Both the position numbers and the translations under genes were made by a program. DNA of 64,000 bases from DATBGZ01 sp036557785 (GTDB taxonomy: Bacteria; Actinomycetota; Actinomycetes; Mycobacteriales; Micromonosporaceae), in the NCBI GenBank assembly GCA_036557785.1, contig DATBGZ010000066.1:1-64000 (forward strand), given 5' to 3'. This document shows, one piece after another, positions 34,980-43,348 of this stretch. Each line of letters starts with the position of its first letter. Positions within the stretch are counted from its first letter, which is position 1. The notes beneath the pieces were generated by a model. It searched no databases. It saw only the letters and a program-made list of their open reading frames with translations, and was not told the DNA's origin.

Positions 34980-35021
34980 CCGTCATGCTCCGGCCATACG
35001 ACCGTGCTCTGGCCATGACGG
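34980..35021. promoter_or_regulatory. Inverted repeat in the divergent promoter region of regulator and DUF4395 gene
   Basis: CCGTCATG (34980-34987) is exactly mirrored by CATGACGG (35014-35021), and between them the segments GCTCCGGCCAT and GCTCTGGCCAT form an imperfect direct repeat. It sits in the 166-bp divergent gap, so it could serve either gene, for instance as an autoregulatory site for the response regulator. Confidence 0.4.
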
Positions 35022-35065
35022 CGTCAAAACACTACTGTCTTGGTAGGTATTAGCGAGGAGACACC

Positions 35066-35617
35066 GTGCGCAGGCTGTTCAGCTTCCCGAACCCGGTCAA
35101 CGACACATCCGCCCGGCTCGTCGCCGGCGGCGTGGTGATCATGTCGCTGACCACGATCGTGCTCGGCTTCTTCGGGCAGCGTATGGGCCTGTTACCCGGC
35201 CCGAGCCACGCCGCGTGGTGGCTCACCGTGGTCATCGCGTACGGATTCGTCGCCCGCGTGCTCACCGGGCCGAAGCTCAGCCCGCTCGGCCTGCTCGTGA
35301 CCAAGGTGCTCACTCCGGCGCTGCATCGCCCCGTGAAGGCGGTGCCCGGGCCGCCGAAGCGGTTCGCGCAGGGCGTCGGGGTCGTGTTCTCGGTCACCGC
35401 CGCCGTGCTCGCGTTGGTCTACCACGCGTACGCCGCCGCGGCACTCGCCCTCGGGTTTCTGGTCGTCGCCGCCACGCTGGAGTCGGTCTTCGCCTTCTGC
35501 CTGGGCTGCTCGATGTTCAGGGCCCTGATGCGGATCGGCGTCATTCCCGAGGAAGTCTGCGTCGAGTGCAACAACATCTGGGCCCGGCAACGCCCCACGG
35601 TTGGCGCCGGAGCGTGA
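35066..35617 (+). CDS. DUF4395-domain membrane protein
   Basis: A 183-residue DUF4395 membrane protein with four predicted TM helices arranged as two pairs (about 18-35 and 48-66; about 108-125 and 128-148). It has the family block FCLGCSMF (about 147-154) and ends with CVECNNIW. The paired cysteines suggest a redox or metal role, and relatives are often near thiosulfate/rhodanese or thioredoxin genes. The GTG start follows GAGGAGA. Confidence 0.82.
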   Translation: MRRLFSFPNPVNDTSARLVAGGVVIMSLTTIVLGFFGQRMGLLPGPSHAAWWLTVVIAYGFVARVLTGPKLSPLGLLVTKVLTPALHRPVKAVPGPPKRFAQGVGVVFSVTAAVLALVYHAYAAAALALGFLVVAATLESVFAFCLGCSMFRALMRIGVIPEEVCVECNNIWARQRPTVGAGA

Positions 35618-35635
35618 CCCGGACCGGCGCGCCGG

Positions 35636-36688
35636 TCACGCGACGGTGAGGACGGCGGCGCCCTCGACGCGGTCGGCGGCGAGGTCGGTCAGCGCCCGGT
35701 CCGCCTCCTCGAACGGGTAGGGCACCGCGTGCACCTCGAGGCGATGCTCGCCCGCGAAGGCCAGGAATTCCCGCCCGTCGGCGCGCGTGTTCGCCGTGAC
35801 GCTGCGCAGGGTTCGCTCCTGGAACAGGTGCTGCTGGTAGTCGAGTGTGGGCACGTCGGTGAGGTGGATGCCGGCGATGGCGAGCGTGCCGCCGCGGTCC
35901 AGTGCTCGCAGCGCCACCGGCACGATGTCACCGACGGGCGCGAAGATGATCGCCGAGTCGAGCGGCTCGGGCGGGTTGTCGTACGTGTCCCGGGCCGAGA
36001 CGGCGCCGAGGTCCAGCGCCATCTGCCGGGCCTGGGCCGACCGGGTCAGCACATGCACCCGGGCCCCCTTCGCGACCGCGACCTGCGCGGTCAGGTGCGC
36101 CGAACCGCCGAAGCCGTAGATGCCCAGGCGCCCGTTGCGGGGCAGTTCGGCCCGGCGCAGCGCGCGGTAGCCGATGATGCCGGCGCAGAGCAGCGGGGCG
36201 AGCTCCAGGTCCGAGTAGCCGGACGGCAGGTGGTAGGCGTAGGCCGCCGGAACGGTCGCCAGCTTCGCGTAGCCGCCGGGGGCGTCCCAACCCGTGTACG
36301 TCGAGGCGGGGCAGAGATTTTCTGAACCGCCACCCACCCATGGCTCCGCCCGCCCGATGCCCCGGCGGCAGTAGATGCACCTGCCACAGGTGTGGCGCAG
36401 CCAGGCGATCCCGGCCCGCTCACCCGGGCGCCATCCGGCGACCCGGGAGCCCACCTCCAGCACCTCGCCGACGACCTCGTGCCCGGGAGTCATGCCGGGG
36501 TGGCGGGGTCGCAGGTCACCCTCGGCGAGGTGCAGATCGGTGCGGCAGACACCGGACGTGATCACCCGTACGAGCAACTCGTCGTCGGCGATCGGGCCGA
36601 TCACCCGGTGCCCCAGCCGCAGGGGCGCGGTCGCCATCGGCCCGGGCTCGATGATCCGCCACGCCGGTGTCTCGTGCGTCGCCGCCAT
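35636..36688 (-). CDS. Zinc-dependent alcohol dehydrogenase with an enlarged zinc loop
   Basis: A 350-residue medium-chain alcohol dehydrogenase. Catalytic zinc ligands are Cys in GVCRTDLH and His/Glu in GHEVVGE; the cofactor fold has GIYGFGGSAHL. The structural zinc loop normally reads C-x2-C-x2-C-x7-C; here 18 residues separate the third and fourth Cys (CIYC...SENLC), about 11 more than usual, and the DNA at the insertion is locally AT-richer. It starts 15 bp after the universal stress gene and is probably the last gene of a five-gene leftward operon. It might use ethanol or acetaldehyde. Confidence 0.88.
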   Translation of the reverse strand: MAATHETPAWRIIEPGPMATAPLRLGHRVIGPIADDELLVRVITSGVCRTDLHLAEGDLRPRHPGMTPGHEVVGEVLEVGSRVAGWRPGERAGIAWLRHTCGRCIYCRRGIGRAEPWVGGGSENLCPASTYTGWDAPGGYAKLATVPAAYAYHLPSGYSDLELAPLLCAGIIGYRALRRAELPRNGRLGIYGFGGSAHLTAQVAVAKGARVHVLTRSAQARQMALDLGAVSARDTYDNPPEPLDSAIIFAPVGDIVPVALRALDRGGTLAIAGIHLTDVPTLDYQQHLFQERTLRSVTANTRADGREFLAFAGEHRLEVHAVPYPFEEADRALTDLAADRVEGAAVLTVA

Positions 36689-36703
36689 CGCCCCACCGTA
36701 CGG

Positions 36704-37660
36704 TCAGTGCGGCACGGCCGGGTGGACGACGGCCACGGGGCAGTGGGCGTGGCCGACGAGGTCCCGGCCGACGGAGCCGAGCAGCAGGCCGGTGAAGCCG
36801 CCTCGGCCGCGGCTGCCGACGACGACCAGGCCCGCGTCGCGGCTCGCCTCGATCAGCTCGTGCGACGGGTTCATGCTCTGCACGGCTCGCAGCTGCACGG
36901 GCAGGTCCGGGAACTTGGCCGTCCAGCCCGCCATCATCTCGGAGAGCAGGCGGCGGGCCTCTTCCTGCGCGTCGTCCAGGTGCTGACGGCCGGGCAGGTC
37001 CGGGCCGAGGTTGTGCGTCGGCAACAGCCACCAGACGTAGACGGCGATCAGCGCTACGCCCCGCAGCTCCGCCTCCGCGAACGCGAACTCGATCGCGGAG
37101 TCCGATGTGGACGAACCGTCCACACCCACCAGCACCGGACGCGGCAAGTCCACCCGGGGCGCTCTGGCGGTGCCGGGCTCGGCCGGCGCCTGCTTGTCGC
37201 TCGGGCGGATCACCAGCACCGGGCAGGTGGCGTGGGCCGCGGTCTGGGCGGCCACCGACCCGATCGAGAGGCCGGCGAAGCCGCCGCCGCCACGGGAGCC
37301 GACGACCACCATGGTCGCGTGCCCGGCCGCCGTGATGAGCGCGTGAGCTCCGGTCCCGACGTGCAGTTCGGTGTCCACGGCGAGGTCGGGGTAGTTGGCG
37401 CGGACCTCGTTCGCCGTCTCCTCCACCATCGCCGAGGCTCCCGCGCGCGGGTCGTACGGCGGGCCGACGTACATGGGCGCCCAGCCGTACCAGGTGTACG
37501 GGTCGGCCGGATAGCCGTGCGCGAGCACGAGCGGCAGCCGCCGCGCCCGCGCCTCCCACGCGGCGGCGTGGATCGCCTGCCAGCTTTCGTCCGAGCCGTC
37601 GACCCCGACCACGATCGGCGGCACCTCGTAGGTCTTCTCCTTGACGGTCGTCTCGTTCAT
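36704..37660 (-). CDS. Tandem-domain universal stress protein
   Basis: A 318-residue protein of two UspA domains (about 12-165 and 172-316). Both keep the ATP-binding motif G-x2-G-x9-G-S: GSRGGGGFAGLSIGS in the first and GSRGRGGFTGLLLGS in the second. Two-domain, ATP-binding stress proteins are typical DosR targets in mycobacteria (Rv2623-like). It overlaps the phosphoketolase stop by 4 bp, so translation is coupled to that gene. Confidence 0.93.
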   Translation of the reverse strand: MNETTVKEKTYEVPPIVVGVDGSDESWQAIHAAAWEARARRLPLVLAHGYPADPYTWYGWAPMYVGPPYDPRAGASAMVEETANEVRANYPDLAVDTELHVGTGAHALITAAGHATMVVVGSRGGGGFAGLSIGSVAAQTAAHATCPVLVIRPSDKQAPAEPGTARAPRVDLPRPVLVGVDGSSTSDSAIEFAFAEAELRGVALIAVYVWWLLPTHNLGPDLPGRQHLDDAQEEARRLLSEMMAGWTAKFPDLPVQLRAVQSMNPSHELIEASRDAGLVVVGSRGRGGFTGLLLGSVGRDLVGHAHCPVAVVHPAVPH

Positions 37661-40113
37661 CGCACTCCTCCTCCTGTTCTTCCCGCGGCGATGCGGTCCG
37701 GCAACCGCCAGTCGCGGACCTCGGGAAGGTCTTCCCCGGTACGGCGGATGTAGTCATGGTGACGGGAGCGCTGGTCGACCATCTGCTGGCGGAGCGCGGC
37801 GGCGCGCAGCGCGAGCCCGGGCACCCGGTCGATCACGTCCATGACCAGGTGGTAGCGGTCCATGTCGTTGCGCACCACCATGTCGAAGGGCGTGGTTGTC
37901 GTGCCCTCCTCCTTGTAGCCGCGCACGTGCAGGTTGGCATGCCCGGTGCGGCGGTACGTGAGGCGGTGGATCAGCCAGGGGTAGCCGTGGTAGGCGAAGA
38001 CGATCGGCCGGTCCGGAGTGAAGATCGCGTCGAATTCGGCGTCGGAGAGGCCGTGCGGATGCTCGTTGGCCGGGGTCAGGCGCATGAGGTCGACCACGTT
38101 GACCACCCGTACCCGCAGGGTCGGTAGGTGCTCGCGCAGCAGATCCGCGGCGGCGAGCACCTCCTGCGTCGGTACGTCGCCGGCGCAGCCGAGCACGACG
38201 TCGGGTTCGCCGTTGCGCGCGGAGTCCCGGTCATCGGTTGAGGCCCATTCCCAGATGCCGACCCCCCGTGCGCAGTGCAGCGACGCATCCTCGATGTCCA
38301 GATAGGACGGTGTTGCGTTCTTGCCGGCGACGATCACGTTGATCAGGTTCCGCGAGCGCAGGCAGTGGTCGGTCACGGAGAGCAGCGTGTTCGCGTCCGG
38401 CGGCAAGTAGACCCGCACCACGTCACCCTTCTTGTTGACCAGATGGTCGATGAATCCCGGGTCCTGGTGGGAGAACCCGTTGTGGTCCTGCCGCCAGACG
38501 TGCGAGGTGAGCAGGTAGTTCAGCGACGGGATCGGCGCCCGCCAGTCGAGCTCGCGGGTGGTCTTGAGCCATTTGGCGTGCTGGTTGACCATCGAGTCGA
38601 CGATGTGCACGAACGCCTCGTAGCACGAGAAGAGCCCGTGCCGTCCGGTGAGCAGGTACCCCTCCAGCCAACCCTGGCACGTGTGCTCCGAGAGGATCTC
38701 CATGACCCGCCCGTGCCGAGCCAGATGTTCGTCCACTGTGGCCGTCCGCCCCCACCAGACCTTGTCGGTCACCTCGAAGACCGCGCCGATGCGGTTGGAC
38801 TCGGTCTCGTCCGGTCCGACGATGCGGAAGTTGCGGTAGAGCGCGTTCGCGGTCACCACGTCACGCAGGAACGCGCCCAGCACCCGGGTGGGCTCGGCGG
38901 CCGGAACTCCGGGGCGCGGCACCTTCACGCCGTAGTCACGGAAGTCCGGCAGCTCCAACGGTCGGCTGAGCGTGCCCCCGTTGGCGTGCGGGTTGGCGCC
39001 CATGCGCGCCTGGCCGGTCGGCAGCCAGCCCACCACCGGGTCGCGGGGTGTCCCGGTGCCGTCGAAGAGCTCCTCGGGTCGATAGGAGCGCAGCCATGCC
39101 TCGAGCTGCGCGAGGTGCTCGGGGTTGTCCCGGACCGCCGGCAGCGGCACCTGGTGCGACCGCCATGTCCCCTCGACCTGCTGACCGTCCACCTGGGACG
39201 GCCCGGTCCATCCCTTCGGCGTGCGCAGCACGATCATGGGCCACCTGGGACGCTCGAGGTCGCCGGCGCGAGCCTTGGCCTGGATCGCGTCGATCCGCGC
39301 CAGCACGGCGTCGAGGGTCGCGGCCATCCGCTGGTGCACCGATGGCGCCTGTTCCGCCCACGCGTGTGGCCCACCCTCGGCCGGCTCATCGCACTCCACC
39401 AGGTAGGGCTCGTAGCCGTACCCGACCAGCAGTGCGGAGAGCTCCTCGTCGCTGACGCGCGCGAGCACCGCGGGGTTCGCGATCTTGTACCCGTTGAGGT
39501 GCAGGATCGGCAGCACCGCACCGTCGGCGGTCGGGTCGAGGAACTTGTTGGAGTGCCATGCGGCAGCCAAGGGCCCGGTCTCGGCCTCACCATCGCCGAT
39601 GACGCATGCGGCGAGCAGGCCCGGGTTGTCCAGCACGGCACCGTACGCGTGCGCGAGCGAGTAGCCGAGCTCACCCCCCTCGTGGATCGAACCGGGGGTC
39701 TCCGGGGCCACGTGGCTGGGCACCCCACCCGGGAACGAGAATTGCCGGAACAGTCGCGCCATGCCGAGCCCGTCGCGGCTCACCGCCGGGTACACCTCGC
39801 TGTAGGTACCCTCCAGCCACACGTTCGCGAGCATCGCCGGCCCGCCATGGCCAGGCCCGGCGACATAGAGGACGGACCGGCCCGAGTTCGCGATCACCCG
39901 GTTCAGGTGCGTATAGATCAGGTTCAGTCCAGGAGTGGTGCCCCAGTGACCGAGCAGCCGGGGCTTGATCTGCTCAGGGACGAGCTGCTCGCGCAGCAGG
40001 GGATTGTCCATGAGGTAGATCTGGCCCACCGCGAGGTAGTTGGCGGCACGCCAGTGGGCGTGCAGGCGGGCTAGTTCCGCGTCACCGAGCGGTGTCCCCG
40101 TCACGATCTGCAT
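37657..40113 (-). CDS. xfp: Phosphoketolase
   Basis: An 818-residue thiamine-diphosphate enzyme cleaving xylulose 5-phosphate (and often fructose 6-phosphate) with phosphate to acetyl phosphate and glyceraldehyde 3-phosphate. Family signatures include GHGGPAML (about 86-93), the ThDP-binding GDGEAETGPLA, SHQDPGFIDH and GAFLRDV. Full length for the family. Flanked by universal stress genes in one operon, which suggests use as a redox-neutral energy route under low oxygen; it also completes a xylose-to-acetyl-phosphate path with xylAB. Confidence 0.95.
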   Translation of the reverse strand: MQIVTGTPLGDAELARLHAHWRAANYLAVGQIYLMDNPLLREQLVPEQIKPRLLGHWGTTPGLNLIYTHLNRVIANSGRSVLYVAGPGHGGPAMLANVWLEGTYSEVYPAVSRDGLGMARLFRQFSFPGGVPSHVAPETPGSIHEGGELGYSLAHAYGAVLDNPGLLAACVIGDGEAETGPLAAAWHSNKFLDPTADGAVLPILHLNGYKIANPAVLARVSDEELSALLVGYGYEPYLVECDEPAEGGPHAWAEQAPSVHQRMAATLDAVLARIDAIQAKARAGDLERPRWPMIVLRTPKGWTGPSQVDGQQVEGTWRSHQVPLPAVRDNPEHLAQLEAWLRSYRPEELFDGTGTPRDPVVGWLPTGQARMGANPHANGGTLSRPLELPDFRDYGVKVPRPGVPAAEPTRVLGAFLRDVVTANALYRNFRIVGPDETESNRIGAVFEVTDKVWWGRTATVDEHLARHGRVMEILSEHTCQGWLEGYLLTGRHGLFSCYEAFVHIVDSMVNQHAKWLKTTRELDWRAPIPSLNYLLTSHVWRQDHNGFSHQDPGFIDHLVNKKGDVVRVYLPPDANTLLSVTDHCLRSRNLINVIVAGKNATPSYLDIEDASLHCARGVGIWEWASTDDRDSARNGEPDVVLGCAGDVPTQEVLAAADLLREHLPTLRVRVVNVVDLMRLTPANEHPHGLSDAEFDAIFTPDRPIVFAYHGYPWLIHRLTYRRTGHANLHVRGYKEEGTTTTPFDMVVRNDMDRYHLVMDVIDRVPGLALRAAALRQQMVDQRSRHHDYIRRTGEDLPEVRDWRLPDRIAAGRTGGGVR

Positions 40114-40166
40114 CTGCGCTCCTTGTCCGTACGGCTGCCGCGGCCGGGGTCCGGCCCGCTGAGTCC

Positions 40167-41177
40167 TCAGTGGACGCCGACGCTGGCCGGCGTCCGTCTG
40201 CTCCGGTGCCCGACGACCTCGCGGGTGGATGTCTCCGGCACCACCGCGACCGAACAGGACGCCTCGCGCACCGCGATATCGCCGATGGAGGAGAAGAGCA
40301 GCCGGGTCAGCGCGTTGCCGCCGTGGCGGCTCACCACGAGCAGGCCCGCGCCGTCACTCGCCTCCAACAGCGCGACCACGGGGTTGAGCGCGTGCGCGGG
40401 CAGCAGCGTCACCGCCAGGCCGGGGTACTGCGCGCGAGCACCGGCGCTCGCCTCGGCGAGCAGGCGTCGCGCCTCCTCTTCCGCGCGCTGCAGGTCGGGT
40501 TCGGCGCGCGGATCCAGCGTGGCCGTGCCTGCGGGCTGGAGGCGGGAGACGGGCAGCATCCACCACGCGTAGAGCACGACGACGGGGACGTCGCGCGCCG
40601 CCGCCTCGTCGAACGCGAACGCGATCGCGTCCTCGCTGTCCGGCAGGCCATCGACCCCGACGACCACCGGTCCCGCCGAGGGCGGCGCGCCGAGGGCGTC
40701 CCGGCCGGCCCGGCCCGGGCCGCCCTCGCCACCCGAACGGATGACGAGCACCGGAGCGGCACTGTGCGCGGCCAGCTGCGCGCCCACCGAGCCGAGCCGC
40801 AACCGGGTGAAGCCGCCGAGGCCGCGCGAGCCGACCACGACCAGCTGCGCGTGCTCGCTGGCCTGGACGAGACAACCGCCCGGGTGCCCCGCGACGACGG
40901 CGCAGGCGACGTCCAGTCGCGGGTAGGCCGCACGGGCCTGCTCCGCGAGCTCGGCGAGCAGTTGCGCCGCGGCCTGTGCCACGGTCTGCTCCGGGGCCGG
41001 GTCGGGGCCAAGGCCGAGCGCCGTGAGGGCCGGCGCCACGTCGTAGCAGTGCACGAGGCTCAGCGGTGCGCCTCGGCGGTCAGCCTCCCACGCCGCATGG
41101 GCGAGGGCCGCGAACGAGGCGTCCGAACCATCGACCCCCACCACCACGCCGGTGTGCCCGGCCGAAGATCCGCTCAT
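40167..41177 (-). CDS. Tandem-domain universal stress protein with degenerate second site
   Basis: A 336-residue protein of two UspA domains. The first (about 8-150) keeps the ATP motif GSRGLGGFTRLRLGS. The second (about 168-320) reads SRHGGNALTRLLFSS, replacing the first and last glycines by Ser, so ATP binding there is doubtful. It lies 44 bp after the ABC ATPase stop and 53 bp before phosphoketolase, all leftward. A one-mismatch copy of the iterated palindrome overlaps its stop codon. Confidence 0.9.
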   Translation of the reverse strand: MSGSSAGHTGVVVGVDGSDASFAALAHAAWEADRRGAPLSLVHCYDVAPALTALGLGPDPAPEQTVAQAAAQLLAELAEQARAAYPRLDVACAVVAGHPGGCLVQASEHAQLVVVGSRGLGGFTRLRLGSVGAQLAAHSAAPVLVIRSGGEGGPGRAGRDALGAPPSAGPVVVGVDGLPDSEDAIAFAFDEAAARDVPVVVLYAWWMLPVSRLQPAGTATLDPRAEPDLQRAEEEARRLLAEASAGARAQYPGLAVTLLPAHALNPVVALLEASDGAGLLVVSRHGGNALTRLLFSSIGDIAVREASCSVAVVPETSTREVVGHRSRRTPASVGVH

Positions 41178-41221
41178 CGCCGCCTCCCACCGCAGGTGTC
41201 CTGTTGACGATCCTGCCGTGC

Positions 41222-42436
41222 CTACCCGCGTGCGTGGGCCGGCTCGGCCAGGCCCGCGGGGTTGAATGCGGCCGGGATCGCGAGCTCGCTGTCCGGGTCG
41301 AAGAAGTACGCGGCGGACAGGTGGGGCACCAGCAGGATCTCGTCACCGAGGCGAACCGGGGCCTCGGGCGCGAGCCGGGCGGTCCAGAGCCGATCGGGCT
41401 CGTTCTCGTCCGTGGACTCCGACGCGATGCCGGCGCGCTCGAACGGGGGCACGAAGAGCACGTTGCGCTCGTCGCCGAGGGACTCGACGGTGACCGCGCG
41501 CACGCGGATGCCGGGCTCGGCTGAGTCAGGCGTGGCGAGGGAGAACGCGCTGGGTCGCAGGCCGAAGATGATCTCCTGCCCCACGCGCGCGGCGAGCCCC
41601 GGCCACCGTTTCGTCCACTCGGCCGCCAGCGGTGCCCGGTACGGTCCGGCGACCAGGTGCACGCCGCCGGGCCCCGGCTCGAGCCGGCCCCGGGCGAGAT
41701 TCATCGCGGGCGATCCGATGAAGCCGGCGACGAAGATGTTGTCGGGCGAACGGAACAATTCGTCCGGCGTGCCCACCTGCTGCAGGACGCCGCGGTCGAG
41801 CACGGCGATCCGGTCGCCGAGCGTCATCGCCTCAACCTGGTCGTGGGTGACGTAGAGGGTCGTGGTGTGGTAGCGCTGGTGCAGGCGGATCAGCTCGCCG
41901 CGCATCGCCACCCGCAGCTTCGCGTCCAAATTGGACAGAGGCTCGTCCATGAGCAGCAATGTGGGCTGACGGACCAGCGAACGTCCCATCGCCACCCGCT
42001 GGCGCTGCCCGCCCGACAGGGCCGCCGGCTTGCGCTCCAGCAGCAGCTCCAGGCCGAGTACCCGGGCCGTTTCGCCGACCCGCTCCGCGATCTCCTGCCG
42101 GGGGTGGTGGCGCACACGCAGGCTGAAGCGCAGGTTGTCGGCGACGGTCATGTGCGGGTAGAGCGCGTAGCTCTGGAAGACCATGGCCACGTCCCGGCGG
42201 TGCGGGGAGAGGTCGTTGACCACCACGTCGTCGATGACCACGGTGCCCCCGCTCGCCTCCTCCAGCCCGGCCACGATGCGCAGCAGCGTCGACTTGCCGC
42301 ACCCGGAGGGACCGACGAGGACGAGAAACTCACTGTCCCCGACGGTCAGGTTCACGTGGTCCAGCGCCACCGTGGAGGCGCGCCCCCGGCTGCCTGGGAA
42401 GACCTTGGTGATGTCGTGCAACTCAACCCGGGCCAT
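41222..42436 (-). CDS. Sugar-type ABC ATPase without local permeases (MsiK/UgpC-like)
   Basis: A 404-residue ATPase of the MalK/MsiK group. Walker A GPSGCGKST (about 40-48), signature LSGGQRQRVAMGR, Walker B LLLMDEPLSNLDAKL, then two TOBE-like regulatory regions. There are no permease or binding-protein genes nearby; in Streptomyces such orphan ATPases (MsiK) energise several sugar importers. The C-terminus is unusual in having a long insertion (about 320-360) of acidic character. I chose the ATG at 42436 (MARVELHDI); the longer frame from 42484 lacks a ribosome-binding site. Confidence 0.88.
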   Translation of the reverse strand: MARVELHDITKVFPGSRGRASTVALDHVNLTVGDSEFLVLVGPSGCGKSTLLRIVAGLEEASGGTVVIDDVVVNDLSPHRRDVAMVFQSYALYPHMTVADNLRFSLRVRHHPRQEIAERVGETARVLGLELLLERKPAALSGGQRQRVAMGRSLVRQPTLLLMDEPLSNLDAKLRVAMRGELIRLHQRYHTTTLYVTHDQVEAMTLGDRIAVLDRGVLQQVGTPDELFRSPDNIFVAGFIGSPAMNLARGRLEPGPGGVHLVAGPYRAPLAAEWTKRWPGLAARVGQEIIFGLRPSAFSLATPDSAEPGIRVRAVTVESLGDERNVLFVPPFERAGIASESTDENEPDRLWTARLAPEAPVRLGDEILLVPHLSAAYFFDPDSELAIPAAFNPAGLAEPAHARG

Positions 42437-42540
42437 CGCGGCCTCCCTGGGACTCGGGAATGCTCCTGTTACGCGCGGTATCAACTCCTATTCGACGCCG
42501 GCTTCGGGGCATCGGTCAGGGTCGTCGAGACCCGGTGAGC

Positions 42541-42554
42541 GGGACCATTGGCCC
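42541..42554. promoter_or_regulatory. DosR-box-like palindrome upstream of usp
   Basis: GGGACCATTGGCCC fits GGGAC-N4-GNCCC, the core of the mycobacterial DosR box. It lies about 150 bp before the rightward universal stress gene (start 42705) and about 105 bp before the leftward ABC/usp/xfp operon, so it could serve both. Confidence 0.6.
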
Positions 42555-42621
42555 TGCATGACCCCGGTGACATCCGGTGAGATGAGTCTCAGGCGGTCTT
42601 AGCGACGCGAGGCCGTCGATC

Positions 42622-42654
42622 CCGGCGGGCGGGCCCGGGGCGCCTGCCCGCCGG
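42622..42654. promoter_or_regulatory. Hairpin in the leader of the usp gene
   Basis: CCGGCGGGC (42622-42630) is exactly mirrored by GCCCGCCGG (42646-42654), giving a 9-bp stem with a 15-base loop about 50 bp before the usp start. A leader structure or a binding site is possible. Confidence 0.4.
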
Positions 42655-42704
42655 TCCCTACGTCGCGGTCGCCGGCAACGGCCGTGGGGGCACGGAGGTG
42701 AGGC

Positions 42705-43172
42705 ATGGGGGACCACCGGATCGTGGTCGGCGTGGACGGCACCGATGGTGGCCGGCGCGCACTGGGCTGGGCGCTGCACGAGGCCGCGGCACGCGGTAGC
42801 GCGGTGCAGGCCGTGACGGCGTGGCGGTGGGATACCGCCGAGCCCACCGAGTCGGTCGAGAACGCCAGGCAGGCAGCGCAGCGCACGCTGAAGGACGAGA
42901 TCGCCGCCGAGATCGCGGCGGTGCCCGCGACCGCGCAGGTTCCGGTCGCCGCCGAGGTGGTCGAGGGCCGCGCCGCGGACGTGCTCTGCCGGGTGGCCCG
43001 TGACGCGGACATGCTCGTGCTCGGTAGCCACGGACACGACCGCGTGTACCACACCGTCCTCGGCTCCACGGCTCAGGAGTGCGTCGAGGCCGCCGAATGC
43101 CCCGTCGTCGTCATCCCGTCGGCGTGGCGGAGCCGGACGCGGTCGGCCGCGCCCGCTCTGGTCCGGCGATGA
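42705..43172 (+). CDS. Single-domain universal stress protein
   Basis: A 155-residue UspA protein with the ATP-binding motif GSHGHDRVYHTVLGS intact (G-x2-G-x9-G-S, about 114-128) and the N-terminal strand VVGVDGTDGG, whose Asp normally contacts adenine. Expected to be a cytoplasmic ATP-binding stress factor. Shine-Dalgarno GGAGGTGAG precedes the ATG. It is transcribed alone, with a DosR-box-like site in its upstream region. Confidence 0.93.
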   Translation: MGDHRIVVGVDGTDGGRRALGWALHEAAARGSAVQAVTAWRWDTAEPTESVENARQAAQRTLKDEIAAEIAAVPATAQVPVAAEVVEGRAADVLCRVARDADMLVLGSHGHDRVYHTVLGSTAQECVEAAECPVVVIPSAWRSRTRSAAPALVRR

Positions 43173-43348
43173 CCGTACCGTCCGATGTGGAATCAGTTCC
43201 CCAGGGCCACGCTTGACGTCCGCTGTGAGTTACCTGGAAATATCTCGTTGCGCCCACCGCGCGCCCGGCCGCGGTCCTACACTGAGCCCGGCTCGCCGGG
43301 CATCCCTGCCCGGCTATCCGGCCTGTCCATCCCGGGAGGATCCCGACC

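Noticed and set aside
40159..40174. CTGAGTCCTCAG palindrome at the end of the usp gene as a terminator
   Set aside because: The 5-bp stem is too short, and downstream genes appear to be co-transcribed.
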